NCBI GenBank assembly: GCA_946186915.1
Contig: CAMHOY010000003.1
Location: 1-64,000 of the forward strand
Length of the DNA: 64,000 nt
Direction of reading: 5' to 3'
From: an uncultured Bacteroidales bacterium
GTDB taxonomy: Bacteria > Bacteroidota > Bacteroidia > Bacteroidales > Paludibacteraceae
In this document: positions 8,172 through 18,300 of the stretch, one piece after another
How the letters are laid out: each line of letters begins with the position of its first letter
Numbering within the stretch: the stretch's first letter is position 1
Notes under the pieces: generated by a model
The model's database searches: none
What the model was told of the DNA's origin: nothing
Seen by the model: only the letters and a program-made list of their open reading frames with translations
Position numbers and translations under genes: made by a program

Positions 8172-8223
8172 TAAAGTGGAGTTTACAAGGAAACTATTAT
8201 AGTGAAAAAAGTTTCCAAAAAAC

Positions 8224-8254
8224 TTGCACATGTCAAATATTTGTTGTACTTTTG
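8224..8254 (+). promoter_or_regulatory. Promoter of the tetR-RND efflux operon
   Basis: TTG (8224-8226), 20-bp spacer, TACTTTTG (8247-8254). Predicted start is near 8261, only a base or two before the TTG codon that best begins the TetR protein, so the message may be nearly leaderless. Confidence 0.65.
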
Positions 8255-8262
8255 CAGCCGTT

Positions 8263-8865
8263 TTGAGTCAGGATCAACGATTACATATTATCAAGACAGC
8301 CGGGGAGATGTTCTTCCTGTTGGGAATCCGCAGTGTGTCCATAGATGACATTTGCCGCGAGTTGGGCATATCGAAAAAGACATTCTACGTTTATTTTGCG
8401 TCCAAAGATGAACTTGTGGCACAATTATTGCATGCTAATGTTGCTTATATCGCCGGAAAGATGGACGAGTTGCTGGAGTTGAAGGATTTCCGCAAGTTAG
8501 TGAGCCGTTTTATCAAGCACCAGGAGGCGGAGAAGAACGATGTGCGGCGGGTGCCACAGTTGGTTTATGACCTGAAGAAATACTATCCCCGTCAGTTCGC
8601 GGAGTTCCAAGAAGAGTGCTTCAAGACGCAAAAAGAATATATCATGGCGTATCTGGCGCAAGGTCAGCAGGAAGGCCTCGTGCGCGCGAACCTTAATATA
8701 GAATTAACAGCTGTCCTTTTTGCGAAGATCCACAGCGATGCGATTCGAGACTTTGAAGTGATAGAGGCGCACAACCACAACATGCACCAGTTGGGGCATA
8801 CGGCGATGGATATATTTGTGCGGGGCGTGCTGAGTGAAGAAGGAATGAAACTTTTTGAGAGTTGA
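8263..8865 (+). CDS. TetR/AcrR-family transcriptional regulator
   Basis: About 200 residues. The N-terminal helix-turn-helix is clear: IIKTAGEMFFLLGIRSVSID, then DICRELGISKKTFYVYFASK, the classic TetR recognition region. The open frame extends back to 8224, but that codon lies in the promoter, and the sequence before the TTG at 8263 does not look like protein. From 8263 the protein begins SQDQRLHIIK, the usual start of helix 1. The C-terminal half is a ligand-binding domain of unknown specificity. It heads an operon with TolC, membrane fusion protein, RND pump and a PII-like protein, so it likely controls that pump. Start codon is inferred. Confidence 0.88.
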   Translation: MSQDQRLHIIKTAGEMFFLLGIRSVSIDDICRELGISKKTFYVYFASKDELVAQLLHANVAYIAGKMDELLELKDFRKLVSRFIKHQEAEKNDVRRVPQLVYDLKKYYPRQFAEFQEECFKTQKEYIMAYLAQGQQEGLVRANLNIELTAVLFAKIHSDAIRDFEVIEAHNHNMHQLGHTAMDIFVRGVLSEEGMKLFES

Positions 8866-8870
8866 GAATA

Positions 8871-8896
8871 CGTTATTACGTAATTACGGTATTACG
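8871..8896. repeat. Three 8-bp units CGTNATTA between tetR and tolC
   Basis: CGTTATTA, CGTAATTA and CGGTATTA followed by CG, then a run of A. Same family as arrays 10263-10289, 11324-11350 and 43184-43215. Confidence 0.8.
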
Positions 8897-8916
8897 AAAA
8901 AAATCAATATAGATAT

Positions 8917-10260
8917 ATGAAGAAACTTATTTTAATGATGACCGTGCTGCTCGCGATGAGTACAGCGGTAATGGCGGAAGACCATGTGATGGCGGCTACC
9001 CGTAGTTCTAAACAGACTCAGGATAGCGTACCGCCCGTGTTGCGTTTGTCCCTCAAGGAAGCACAAGAGTACGCCGTGAAACAAAACCGCACCTTGCGTA
9101 ACGCTTCCCTGGCCGTTCAAGAGGCATACGCGCAGCGTTGGCAAACTATCGCTTCCATGTTGCCGCAGGTGGACGGGAGTTATACGTATAGTAACTATTT
9201 GGGCTATTCGGCGACCCTCTCTATGGGAGGTCGTGACGTGCAAATCAACATGCCTAATGTGGGGGCGCTGGGTGTCACTGCTTCCATCGGAATCAACGCC
9301 CAAGGTATCGTAGGTGCACTGCTTAATAATGTGGCCATCAAGATGAAGAAAATCGCTCTTGAGAAGTCCGAAGACGAACTGCGTAGCAGTGTTATGAGCG
9401 CGTATGTTTCTGTCTTGGCTCTTCGAAGCATCACCGGCCTTTTGGACTCCAGCCTTGTCAATATCCAAGAACTTGAGCAGATGACCCAGAATGCAGTCAA
9501 TGTAGGAGCAGCCGAGCAGACATCGGCGGACCAGATACGCGTACGAGTGAATACGCTTAAAAATAATATCAATGCCCAAAAACGAAATGTCGAACTGGCA
9601 AACAACAGTCTCAAAGTGCTGTTAGACGTGCCGGTAGAGACCGAACTGATTCTGACGGAAAACATGGACGATGTTCTTTCACCGGAACGGGTACTCGACC
9701 TGTTGAGCCAGAATTTCGCTCTTGAGAACAATCTCAACTACCAACTACTCCGTCAGCAAGTAGAACTCGCCAAGCGTAATGTGCACATGGCAGGCTGGGC
9801 GTATGGTCCTACCTTAGCGTTCGCATATAACTATCAGAACCAGACTTATTACGGCGATGGAGGTATGCGTATGACGCCTCCGAATGTGATACAGGTGACA
9901 GTCAAGATGCCGCTCTGGTCATCCGGTAAGCGTGCGGCAGGCATAGTGGAGAAGAAGATCGCTCTTGAAGAAGCGAAAAACACCTTCTCCGAGACTTCTG
10001 ACAATCTCGAGATACAGTACCGTCAACTTTGTTTCAATCTCACCAATGCGTACGAGACCTATCTCAATGAGAAAGACAATATTGAGGTTGCCCAACGCGT
10101 CTTCAACTCCTCCACGGAGAAATTCAAATGGGGTGCTGCGTCGAACCTGGAACTCACTAACGCCTCCAACGACCTCATCAATGCGCAATCAACCTACGTA
10201 AGCGCGATGCTGGAACTGATTAACGCCCAGTCGGAACTGGAGGAATTCCTTAACAAATAA
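8917..10260 (+). CDS. TolC-family outer membrane efflux protein
   Basis: A 447-residue outer-membrane channel component with signal peptide (1-20, cleavage near VMA-ED). Two internally repeated coiled-coil halves of the OEP family are visible: LSLKEAQEYAVKQNRTL opens the first and NFALENNLNYQLLRQQVELAK the second, with FNLTNAYETYLNEKDNIEVA in the second tunnel helix. It forms the exit duct for the pump encoded by the next two genes. Linked to its neighbours by short gaps containing the same CGTNATTA array. Confidence 0.92.
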   Translation: MKKLILMMTVLLAMSTAVMAEDHVMAATRSSKQTQDSVPPVLRLSLKEAQEYAVKQNRTLRNASLAVQEAYAQRWQTIASMLPQVDGSYTYSNYLGYSATLSMGGRDVQINMPNVGALGVTASIGINAQGIVGALLNNVAIKMKKIALEKSEDELRSSVMSAYVSVLALRSITGLLDSSLVNIQELEQMTQNAVNVGAAEQTSADQIRVRVNTLKNNINAQKRNVELANNSLKVLLDVPVETELILTENMDDVLSPERVLDLLSQNFALENNLNYQLLRQQVELAKRNVHMAGWAYGPTLAFAYNYQNQTYYGDGGMRMTPPNVIQVTVKMPLWSSGKRAAGIVEKKIALEEAKNTFSETSDNLEIQYRQLCFNLTNAYETYLNEKDNIEVAQRVFNSSTEKFKWGAASNLELTNASNDLINAQSTYVSAMLELINAQSELEEFLNK

Positions 10261-10262
10261 TT

Positions 10263-10289
10263 ACGGGATAACGTTATGACGTCATTACG
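10263..10289. repeat. Three 8-bp units ACGNNATN between tolC and the fusion protein gene
   Basis: ACGGGATA, ACGTTATG and ACGTCATT followed by ACG and nine A. It starts two bases after the tolC stop codon and is followed by an A-rich run and the next ATG. Confidence 0.75.
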
Positions 10290-10311
10290 AAAAAAAAACA
10301 AGAACAATAAT

Positions 10312-11322
10312 ATGAAAAAGATTTTTATTTACACCCTTGCTGCGCTGACCCTCATGGCTTGCGGCAAGAAAACAGAAACAACCGCTGCGCAGGAAGAGGA
10401 GAGAGTAGAGCAGGTACGCACCATCGTTCTCCAACCGCGTGAGATAGAGCGTGAGATTTCCGTTTCGACCAACCTGCAAGGCTACCTGACTCAGAACGTG
10501 GCTCCTTCGCTCACCGGTAAGATAGAGCATATCTACCGCGAGGTGGGGGACCGTGTGGCAAGCGGAGACGATCTGGTGCGTATGGACCAGACGCAGTACA
10601 AGACCACAAAGATTTCATTAGCCAACCTGGAGGTTGAGAAGAACCGTGTGGAAATGCTGCTCAAGACGGGTTCGGCTACCCAGCAGCAGTATGACCAGAT
10701 CACGACCCAGTATAACTCCACCAAGGAGCAACTGGAGTTCCTCGAGACCAACACCTATGTCAAGGCTCCGTTTGCCGGTGTAATCTCTGCCAAGAACTAC
10801 GAGGACGGCGAACTCTACGGCGGACAGCCGATTCTGATTCTGACCCAGATAGACAAACTGAAAGCACTCGTGGCTATTCCCGAGACTTATTTCCCGCTTT
10901 TCAAGGCAGGTATGAAACTGACGCTGGCTTCGGAGATTTATCCCGGACAGACTTTCCCCGCAACGGTGGAAATTGTTTATCCGACCATTGACCCCTCCAG
11001 CCACACTTTCCAATGCAAGATAGTGGTTCCCAACGGCAGAAACCTGCTTCGTCCGGGAATGTATGTGACGACAACCATCGGTCTGGGCAAGGCAAACGCT
11101 ATCGTAGTGCCCTACCAGAGCGTAGAGAAACTCGTCGGAGCCAACGACCGCTATGTCTTCATTGTGGAGGACGGCCGCGCCAAACGTGTAGCAGTGGAAT
11201 TGGGTCAGCGTTTCGACCAGGATATAGAAATCATTGCTCCGGAAATCAAAGCCGGCGTTGAGTTCGTCACCACGGGCCAGCACAAACTCGTCGATGGCGT
11301 CAAAGTGAATGTGGTAAAATAA
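10312..11322 (+). CDS. RND efflux periplasmic adaptor (membrane fusion lipoprotein)
   Basis: 336 residues from the ATG at 10312, chosen because it gives a lipoprotein signal peptide (MKKIFIYTLAALTLMACG, lipobox LMAC); an upstream ATG at 10276 would put an A-rich translated leader in front. The order is lipoyl-like segment (GKIEHIYREVGDRVASGDDLVRMD), helical hairpin, second lipoyl half (YVKAPFAGVISAKN), beta-barrel and membrane-proximal domain (NLLRPGMYVTTTIG). It bridges the RND pump and TolC in the periplasm. Confidence 0.93.
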   Translation: MKKIFIYTLAALTLMACGKKTETTAAQEEERVEQVRTIVLQPREIEREISVSTNLQGYLTQNVAPSLTGKIEHIYREVGDRVASGDDLVRMDQTQYKTTKISLANLEVEKNRVEMLLKTGSATQQQYDQITTQYNSTKEQLEFLETNTYVKAPFAGVISAKNYEDGELYGGQPILILTQIDKLKALVAIPETYFPLFKAGMKLTLASEIYPGQTFPATVEIVYPTIDPSSHTFQCKIVVPNGRNLLRPGMYVTTTIGLGKANAIVVPYQSVEKLVGANDRYVFIVEDGRAKRVAVELGQRFDQDIEIIAPEIKAGVEFVTTGQHKLVDGVKVNVVK

Positions 11323-11323
11323 T

Positions 11324-11350
11324 CCCGTAATTACGTATTACGTAATCCCG
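11324..11350. repeat. Short array of CGTAATTA-type units before the RND pump gene
   Basis: CCCGTAAT, TACGTAT, TACGTAAT, CCCG: three near-8-bp units of the family seen in the two previous junctions, again followed by an A-run and the start codon. Confidence 0.7.
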
Positions 11351-11357
11351 AAAAATT

Positions 11358-14300
11358 ATGGCAATTTATAAGAGTGCAATAGAAAAACCGGTGACCACCG
11401 CCCTGATCTTTGTGGCGGTGATCGTCATCGGTATATACAGTTTCCTGAAGCTGCCGATTGACCAGTTCCCGGAGATGGACCCGCCGTATATCACGGTCAT
11501 GACCACCTACCCGGGTGCATCGGCTTCCGAGATGGAGACCAACGTGACGAAGATCATGGAGAATGCCCTGACCTCCGTCGATCACCTCAAACACATCACT
11601 TCGCAGTCCAAGGATAATATCTCCGTGGTGGAGTTGGAGTTGGAGTGGGGTAGTAACATGGACGAGGCGGTGAACGACGTGCGTTCGTTCGTCGATATGG
11701 CGGCGAACAACCTGCCGGACAACTGCGCCAAGCCGGTTATCTTCAAGCTATCGACCTCAACGATGCCGATAGCCATGTATTCCATTACCGCTGACGAGAC
11801 CTACGCGGGTCTGGACAAGATTCTGAACGACGAAGTGGTGCCGCAGCTGAACCATATTGACGGTATCGGTAATATATCCCTCTCGGGTGCGCCGGACCGC
11901 TATGTCTATGTCAATATCGACCAGCAGAAACTCGATGCTTATGGAATCACGTTGGAGCAGGTGGGACAAGTCGTTTCCGCGAACAACCTCAACCTCTCTT
12001 CGGGTACAATCAAGATGCCGCAGGAGCAGTACCAGATGCAGGTGCGTTCGGAGTACATCGAGTCATCGGAGATAGCAAACCTCATGGTAGCTATGACGCC
12101 GCAGGGCCAGCAGGTCTTCATTCGCGATATTGCTACCGTCAAGGATACCATCAAAGACCTCTCGCTGGACGAGAAGACCAACGGTCGTGAGGCGGTGCGT
12201 CTGATCATCGCCAAGCAGACAGGTGCCAACACCGTGCAGGTTTGCAAGGACGTGCGTGCCGAGCTGGCGAAGATACAGAAACAGCTCCCGACGGACGTCA
12301 AGATTGAGAAGATCTACGACTCCTCGGAGAACATCCAGAACTCCATCAACTCCCTCGAAGAATCCGTGCTTTACGCCCTTCTCTTCGTGGTGCTTGTGGT
12401 GCTCTTCTTCCTCGGCAAATGGCGTGCGACGATTATCATCGGTATCACTATTCCTATCGCTCTGATCGTGGCGTTTATCTACCTCGGTTTGGCGGATTCG
12501 TCGCTTAACATTATTTCCCTCTGTTCGCTCACCATCGCTATCGGTATGGTGGTGGACGATGCGATCGTGGTCTTGGAGAATATCACCCGTCACGTGGAGC
12601 GCGGCGAGGACCCGCACGAGGCGGCAATTTATGCGACGAATGAGGTGTGGATCTCCGTCATCGCTACTACGCTCGTGCTCGTAGTGGTATTCGTGCCGCT
12701 GACGATGTTGAACGGTATGGCGGGAATCATGTTCCACGAGCTCGGATGGATAGTGACGGTAGTCTGCTGTACCTCTACCCTCGTGGCTATCTCGCTCACG
12801 CCTATGCTCTGCTCCAAACTGCTGAAAGCCAAGAAAGTGCATGTGGATGAGAACGGCAATCTGGTGGATGACGAGGCAGGCAAGAAAGGCTGGTACGAGC
12901 GTACGGTGGTGCACATGCTTGACGTCATTGACGAGTATTACGCCAAGTCGCTGGGTTGGTGTCTGCGCCACAAGGTGCTCACCTTCCTTATCCTCATTGC
13001 GTTCTTTGCTGCCTCTCTGATCCCTGTCTTTGCAGGCAAGATCGGTACGGACTTTATGCAACAACAGGATAACGGTCGTCTGTCTGTGACCGTCAAGCTG
13101 CAACGTGGTACGCGTATCGAGGAAACCCTCAAGACCGCCCGCAAACTGGAAGCACGTTTCGTGGAACTCGTGCCGGAGATACAACTGATTAACACCTCCG
13201 CCGGTTCCAACGACGATGCTTCTATCGCAGCTCTCTTCTCCTCGACGATGAACAACAAGATTCAGATGACTGTCCGTCTGCCTAAGAAATGGGAGCGCGA
13301 CCGCGATATCTGGACCATTGCCGAAATCCTCCGTCAGGAGATGGCATCCTATCCGGAGATCAACGAGTACCAGTGTGTCGTCTCCTCCGGCGGCCCCGGT
13401 GGTAACGACATCACGGTTGATCTGGAGATCTACGGTTATGATTTCGATAAGACCTCCCAGTTGGCGGAGCAGTGCCGTCAGTTGATCTCCCAACTGCCCG
13501 GTGCCCGCGACGTGAATATCAGCCGTGAGGACGACCGTCCGGATATCAAGATCACCGTTGATAAGGAGAAAGCCTCCCGTCTGGGGCTCTCCTCGGCTAC
13601 TATCTCCACCTACCTCCGTAACCGCGTAGCGGGTATGTCCTGCGGTTACCTCAAGGAGGACGGCTCGGAGTACGATATCGTCGTGCGTCTTGAGGAGGAG
13701 GACCGCAACTCCATCTCGGATATCCTCAACCTCTCCATTCCAACTGCTACAGGCAAGTCCGTCAAACTGACTGAAGTAGCTTCCGTCGGTGAGTACTGGG
13801 CGCCGCCTACCATCGAGCGTAAGGCGCGTCAGCGTATCGTCACCGTCAAGGCTACGCCGTACAACACTACCCTCGGCGAACTGGCTAATGCGATCACTTC
13901 AGAGGTGGTGCCACAACTGGATCTGCCTGTAGGCTATTCTACCCATATCGGCGGTGATGTCGAGACCCAGCAGGACACGTTCCACGACATGATTCTTCTC
14001 GGCCTGATGATTATCATGCTTGTGTATATCGTCATGGCCTCGCAGTTCGAGTCCCTCCGTATGCCGGCGATCATCATGTTCACCATTCCGTTTGCCCTCT
14101 CGGGTGTCATCATCGCCCTTTGGCTCACGGGACGAAGCCTTGATATGATCGGTGCGCTCGGTCTGGTGCTTCTGGTGGGTATCGTCGTCAAGAACGGTAT
14201 CGTGCTCGTGGACTATATCAACCTCATGCGTGAGCGTGGATACGAGCTGAATCAGGCTATCCAGATGTCGGGTCGGAGCCGTATCCGTCCGGTGCTCATG

Positions 14301-14546
14301 ACGGCGTTCACTACCATCCTCGGTATGATCCCGATGGCGGTCTCGTCCGGTGAAGGTGCCGAGATGTGGCAACCGTTAGGTATCGTCGTCATCGGCGGTC
14401 TGACCGTCTCGACCTTCCTGACCTTGTATGTCGTGCCTGTGCTCTACGGTGTCATGTCCCGCCACGGCGACCGCGACAAGCAGGAAGCGCTGCGCAAGAA
14501 ATTTATCTTTATGGATATTAAGGTAAAGAAGGAGGAAAAGGCATGA
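11358..14546 (+). CDS. RND-family efflux pump, HAE1 type
   Basis: A 1062-residue proton-driven inner-membrane pump of the AcrB/MexB family. Typical features include the N-terminal helix, DQFPEMDPPYITVMTTYPGA in the porter domain, the transmembrane-4 proton relay GMVVDDAIVVLEN with its two aspartates, and a second repeat half with VVKNGIVLVDYIN and the SGRSRIRPVLMTAFTTI motif. Full length with no interruption. The stop overlaps the PII-like gene by ATGA. Substrate cannot be told from sequence. Confidence 0.95.
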   Translation: MAIYKSAIEKPVTTALIFVAVIVIGIYSFLKLPIDQFPEMDPPYITVMTTYPGASASEMETNVTKIMENALTSVDHLKHITSQSKDNISVVELELEWGSNMDEAVNDVRSFVDMAANNLPDNCAKPVIFKLSTSTMPIAMYSITADETYAGLDKILNDEVVPQLNHIDGIGNISLSGAPDRYVYVNIDQQKLDAYGITLEQVGQVVSANNLNLSSGTIKMPQEQYQMQVRSEYIESSEIANLMVAMTPQGQQVFIRDIATVKDTIKDLSLDEKTNGREAVRLIIAKQTGANTVQVCKDVRAELAKIQKQLPTDVKIEKIYDSSENIQNSINSLEESVLYALLFVVLVVLFFLGKWRATIIIGITIPIALIVAFIYLGLADSSLNIISLCSLTIAIGMVVDDAIVVLENITRHVERGEDPHEAAIYATNEVWISVIATTLVLVVVFVPLTMLNGMAGIMFHELGWIVTVVCCTSTLVAISLTPMLCSKLLKAKKVHVDENGNLVDDEAGKKGWYERTVVHMLDVIDEYYAKSLGWCLRHKVLTFLILIAFFAASLIPVFAGKIGTDFMQQQDNGRLSVTVKLQRGTRIEETLKTARKLEARFVELVPEIQLINTSAGSNDDASIAALFSSTMNNKIQMTVRLPKKWERDRDIWTIAEILRQEMASYPEINEYQCVVSSGGPGGNDITVDLEIYGYDFDKTSQLAEQCRQLISQLPGARDVNISREDDRPDIKITVDKEKASRLGLSSATISTYLRNRVAGMSCGYLKEDGSEYDIVVRLEEEDRNSISDILNLSIPTATGKSVKLTEVASVGEYWAPPTIERKARQRIVTVKATPYNTTLGELANAITSEVVPQLDLPVGYSTHIGGDVETQQDTFHDMILLGLMIIMLVYIVMASQFESLRMPAIIMFTIPFALSGVIIALWLTGRSLDMIGALGLVLLVGIVVKNGIVLVDYINLMRERGYELNQAIQMSGRSRIRPVLMTAFTTILGMIPMAVSSGEGAEMWQPLGIVVIGGLTVSTFLTLYVVPVLYGVMSRHGDRDKQEALRKKFIFMDIKVKKEEKA

Positions 14547-14836
14547 AAAGCGTAATGATTGTTTTCAACCAGGCCAATACGGGCCGTGTGGAATATATGT
14601 TAGATGTGCTTGGCATCAAGGGATTCACGTTCTTCGAACAAGTACAGGGTCGTGGTACCAACGGCGGTGAACCCCGCCGTGGTACGCACGCATGGCCTGA
14701 GATGAACTCCTGCGTGATTACCATAGTTGAGGACGAGCAAACGGCTCCGCTGCTTGAAGCAGTGAAGAAACTCGACTTGCGTAATGAGGAGGTAGGAGTA
14801 CGCGCGTTCGTCTGGGATATCGTCGCTACGGTCTAG
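14543..14836 (+). CDS. PG0541-type PII-like transporter-associated protein
   Basis: A 97-residue protein with the beta-alpha-beta arrangement of the PII/GlnB superfamily (MKSVMIVFNQANTGRVEYML, then a G-rich T-loop-like stretch QGRGTNGGEPRRGTHAWPEM, then CVITIVEDEQTAPLLEAV). It fits the PG0541 transporter-associated family of Bacteroidota. Start overlaps the RND stop codon (ATGA), which couples their translation. PII-like proteins of this kind are trimers that sense small molecules or metals next to transporters; the ligand is not known. Its stop codon shares the tetranucleotide CTAG with that of the convergent kinase gene. Confidence 0.8.
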   Translation: MKSVMIVFNQANTGRVEYMLDVLGIKGFTFFEQVQGRGTNGGEPRRGTHAWPEMNSCVITIVEDEQTAPLLEAVKKLDLRNEEVGVRAFVWDIVATV

Positions 14837-15330
14837 ATGTGGCGAATGATATAGTACGGAATATCCAGCGCCTGTACCTCCGCTTCATAGCGATCAAAGA
14901 GTTCTTTACGAATCGCTTCTGAACCATTGGAGCGGGCAGGGTCGGGCACCCAAGCAATATCCGGATAGGTCAATAAGTAAACATCCATCGGAAAACGGTG
15001 GATGTTTTCGTTTAACCATTCCGGAACGCGGCCAAAGGCATAGTCGAACCACACCTTGGTGATGATGAGTTCAGTGTCGAAGATGTACAGGTTATTGGTT
15101 AGGGGTGACGTGTTACGGGATAGAGCTTCCAACTCTTCAATCTGGTGTCTGGCAAGGGCGCATAGTTCATCGAAAGTAACATCTGTAGTTCCCTTTCTCT
15201 CTACATATTCGCGTGCATATTCCGAGATGAGCACACCGTTGTACCGCTTTGCCAGATAGCGCGCCAATGTGCTCTTGCCACTGGATTCAGGTCCTATGAT
15301 ACCTACTTTGAAGCTTTCAGAATTCATCAT
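14833..15330 (-). CDS. NadR-like P-loop kinase (nicotinamide riboside kinase domain)
   Basis: A 165-residue P-loop NTPase: Walker A GPESSGKST at about 12-20, then SEYAREYVERKG, a motif shared with the C-terminal ribosylnicotinamide kinase domain of NadR, and YIFDTELIITKVWFDYAFG as the Walker B/substrate region. No adenylyltransferase half is present, so it is a stand-alone kinase-type protein; NAD salvage is the likely role. The start codon lies inside a 7-bp repeat array (15317-15344), which also forms the whole gap from sprA. Last gene of the ruvA-sprA run. Confidence 0.82.
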   Translation of the reverse strand: MMNSESFKVGIIGPESSGKSTLARYLAKRYNGVLISEYAREYVERKGTTDVTFDELCALARHQIEELEALSRNTSPLTNNLYIFDTELIITKVWFDYAFGRVPEWLNENIHRFPMDVYLLTYPDIAWVPDPARSNGSEAIRKELFDRYEAEVQALDIPYYIIRHI

Positions 15331-15344
15331 TCAGCATTCAGATT
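15317..15344. repeat. Four 7-bp units TCAGNAT at the sprA/kinase junction
   Basis: TCAGAAT, TCATCAT, TCAGCAT, TCAGATT. The array contains the kinase gene's first codons (MMN, 15328-15330 being the start) and reaches the stop codon of sprA (15344-15346). Confidence 0.8.
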
Positions 15345-18300
15345 TATCTGGTCAGCATGAGTTTGATATTCAGACCCACATTATCTGTCTTGACCGGGTA
15401 AGAGGATGAGATAAGCGGAGTGGTTCCCTGGTGGTCGTAGAAGAGTTGCAAGTTGATCTTCTGGCTCAACACATAGTCTGCCGAGATCTTAATGGCAAAG
15501 ACTCTGTTACCGGACGACGCTTGCGTAATGCCCTCGTCTATCTTACGGAGCAGCATCTTCACATCTTTATACGACAAGTCCACTTGTATCTTGAGGTCAT
15601 TGCTTACTTTCTTTTGAACACCATCCTTATTCTTCGTGATGAAGTTGAGATTCTTGATGGTATAACCTCCTCCTATGACGAACTCATCGGTGTGTCCTTC
15701 GGTCAGTTGCACGCTGGTGATATTGAGGGCGAGGTTACGTTGCTTACGGTATTCGGCTTTCACGGAGAGGGAGTTCTTCATCGTGAGATTCAATCCGATA
15801 AGCGGCGAGAACGCTTCTGTGAGCGTGACATTACTGATGTCGTATGCGGATGAAGGCATCGGAGAATCGGTAGCGACATTACGTACAAAGCCGACTCCGG
15901 TATTGTTATCCTCGCAGCCTACCCAGGTAGAGAATGAGCCATATGAACCCACTGCATATTTACAGGTGTATGCATGCGTGAGAGTTACTGATTTGAAGTG
16001 CTCTTTCATCCAAGGCAGTTTGCCTAAACCGTCGTATGTAACGGACCAGTTCGGTATGATTTTGAGGATACCCAGGAAGGGGTTGAGTCCGATGGTATGC
16101 GGGTTCTGTCCGGTATATGCGGCAAGGAAGGCGGGTACCAATACATCTGCCGAAGTAGAGCTGACGCGTCCGTGCTTATTCGGGTCGTATTTTGTGCCGG
16201 CCGGAATATCCTTCATGAATCCTTTACTCGGGAGCGTAATGCCGGTGTACTGATCCTGTACGCGGGCATGCATGATAGCGCGATTCTCCAAAAAGCGGTC
16301 AAAAGCGGCATTAGCGAAGTTCTCTTCCTGCGAGCCTACACGAGAGAACATAGTACCTATAGCACATTGCGTGATATTAAACGAACCAGTTATCATCTCT
16401 TGCGGATCCTCGAAGGTATAGATGATGGAACTCGATTGCGCAAAGTACCGCTTTCCATTCAGCTGCACTTTAAGTCCCGGCAGAGGTTCAAGCGTCAGTT
16501 TGACATCGAAGTCCGAGGTATGCGCACGAATAGCGGGTTGTACGATAGAGGTATCGCCTGTTAACCAGCCGTTTTCTTTTGCCCGCTCAATCATATTCGC
16601 AGGGATGAAACCGAAGGCGAAGTCATAACCCGGTGCCCATACGCCGTTCACCTTACATTGTCCCATGAATCCTGCTTCCGGTTCGAAGCCAGGGATAGTC
16701 ATGGAGTTTGTCTCGCGGTAGGTAACTTGCAGGCGGCGTACCATTGTACCGAGGTAAGCAAACATATCTCCTGTGACTTGGGCCGGAGTTCGTTCGTTCG
16801 GGTCGCGTGTAGTGATGGTGATAGTCGCTTTGGCGCAGTCAGCCTTCGGCGTGATAGTCACTTTTGTATTTCCGTCCGGACGGAAGGAGACCGGGATGGC
16901 TTTTCCCGTCGAGTCAGCTACGCTTACGTTGAGCAACTCGGAATTCAGACGATGGGTCAGTTCAACGGCTTCACCTTTTTTCAGGGCAACGGTCTGGGTG
17001 TAGTTCTTCGGCTTGAAGTTACGTCTAGTATTTCGGCCGGAGTAACGCTGGGTCATCTGTTTCCAGTATTTGGATTTGCCATACCAAGTCTCGAAGTTAA
17101 TACCTCCGTCTACCTGCCAAGACTGCATCGAACTAATCGTGTTACCACGCTTGATACCATTCGAGGAGGAGGCTGTACGGTTCCAATTATAGTTGGCGTT
17201 ATAAGACGCATTGGCTGTGAGGGGATCGAGGTATGGGATGCGATTGAACGGCACATTCCAACTGGCGGTGAATATCTGCTGGTATGCATACGCGGAACCA
17301 AAACGCGCCAACGACCGCTGAATAGTGTCTCGCCAAGCCTCGTACTTGTCGTGGTTGAACTCCGGGTCGAAGTAGCGGTCGATTAATATCTCCGGCGTAT
17401 ATTTACCTTCATCGATGATGGCATTCATTGCCGATTGGAAGGTGAACTTCATGTTCTTCGTGAGGTCATATTTGATGTCCACATTGCGATCCCATGTGAA
17501 GTCCTTGCTATAGGTCAAGTCCATAGCTTGGGCAGATGAACCGGCAAGGTCACGCATCTTCATGTGACTGAAGGTACGATGCATATTCATGCGGAAGGCC
17601 CAAGACTGCGGCAAGTAGTAGAAATTCATCTCTTTGAGGAACTTCACATTCTGCACCTTCTCTACTTTACTGAACGGTTCCCAAGGTTTAGGATTGAAGT
17701 TGTACGCATATTGGAATGAACCCTTATGATCGGTATTGTAGTTGGTCTCCATTTCGGGCGAGTGTTCCGATTGCTTGTTATACGAAGCCGAGAGCGAGAA
17801 GTTCGCAGGATCGTAGAACATATCGCGTTTCTTGGAGTGGATATCCACTTTGAAGTTAGACAAGGAGAAGGACGTTGACTCATGCACGGTAGAAGTCATG
17901 GCTTTTATGGAGTCACGATCTGATTTCTGCTCGTATGTACTGAGTGTTTCTGCTAGCTTCACATCCGTATCCAAGGGGTCGTAATCCGGTGTTGTTGTCT
18001 CTTTGCTGTATGATACGTAGAGCGGTATTTGCAGTTTTGCTTTTTCCGGGAAGAGTCGTCCGGCTTCCAATGCCGCGCTGACGGATATCTGGTAGAAATT
18101 ATCCATATTTCTATCTAGGACATTGGCTTCGATAGATCCGTATCCGGCGGTTTCGAGTCGTCCGGCCACATTGACTTGCGCAATGTCACTGATAGCCAAT
18201 GCCGCATTCGCCATGGCAGCCACACCGCCTTGCTCATTGAATTGGCTGAGACGCAATTCATCGACCCAGATCTCTCCGGAGGCCTCATGCTGACCATTGT

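Noticed and set aside
12063..13493. 476-codon minus-strand frame in the RND gene
   Set aside because: His/Asp/Arg-rich sequence typical of an antisense shadow of a codon-biased gene.
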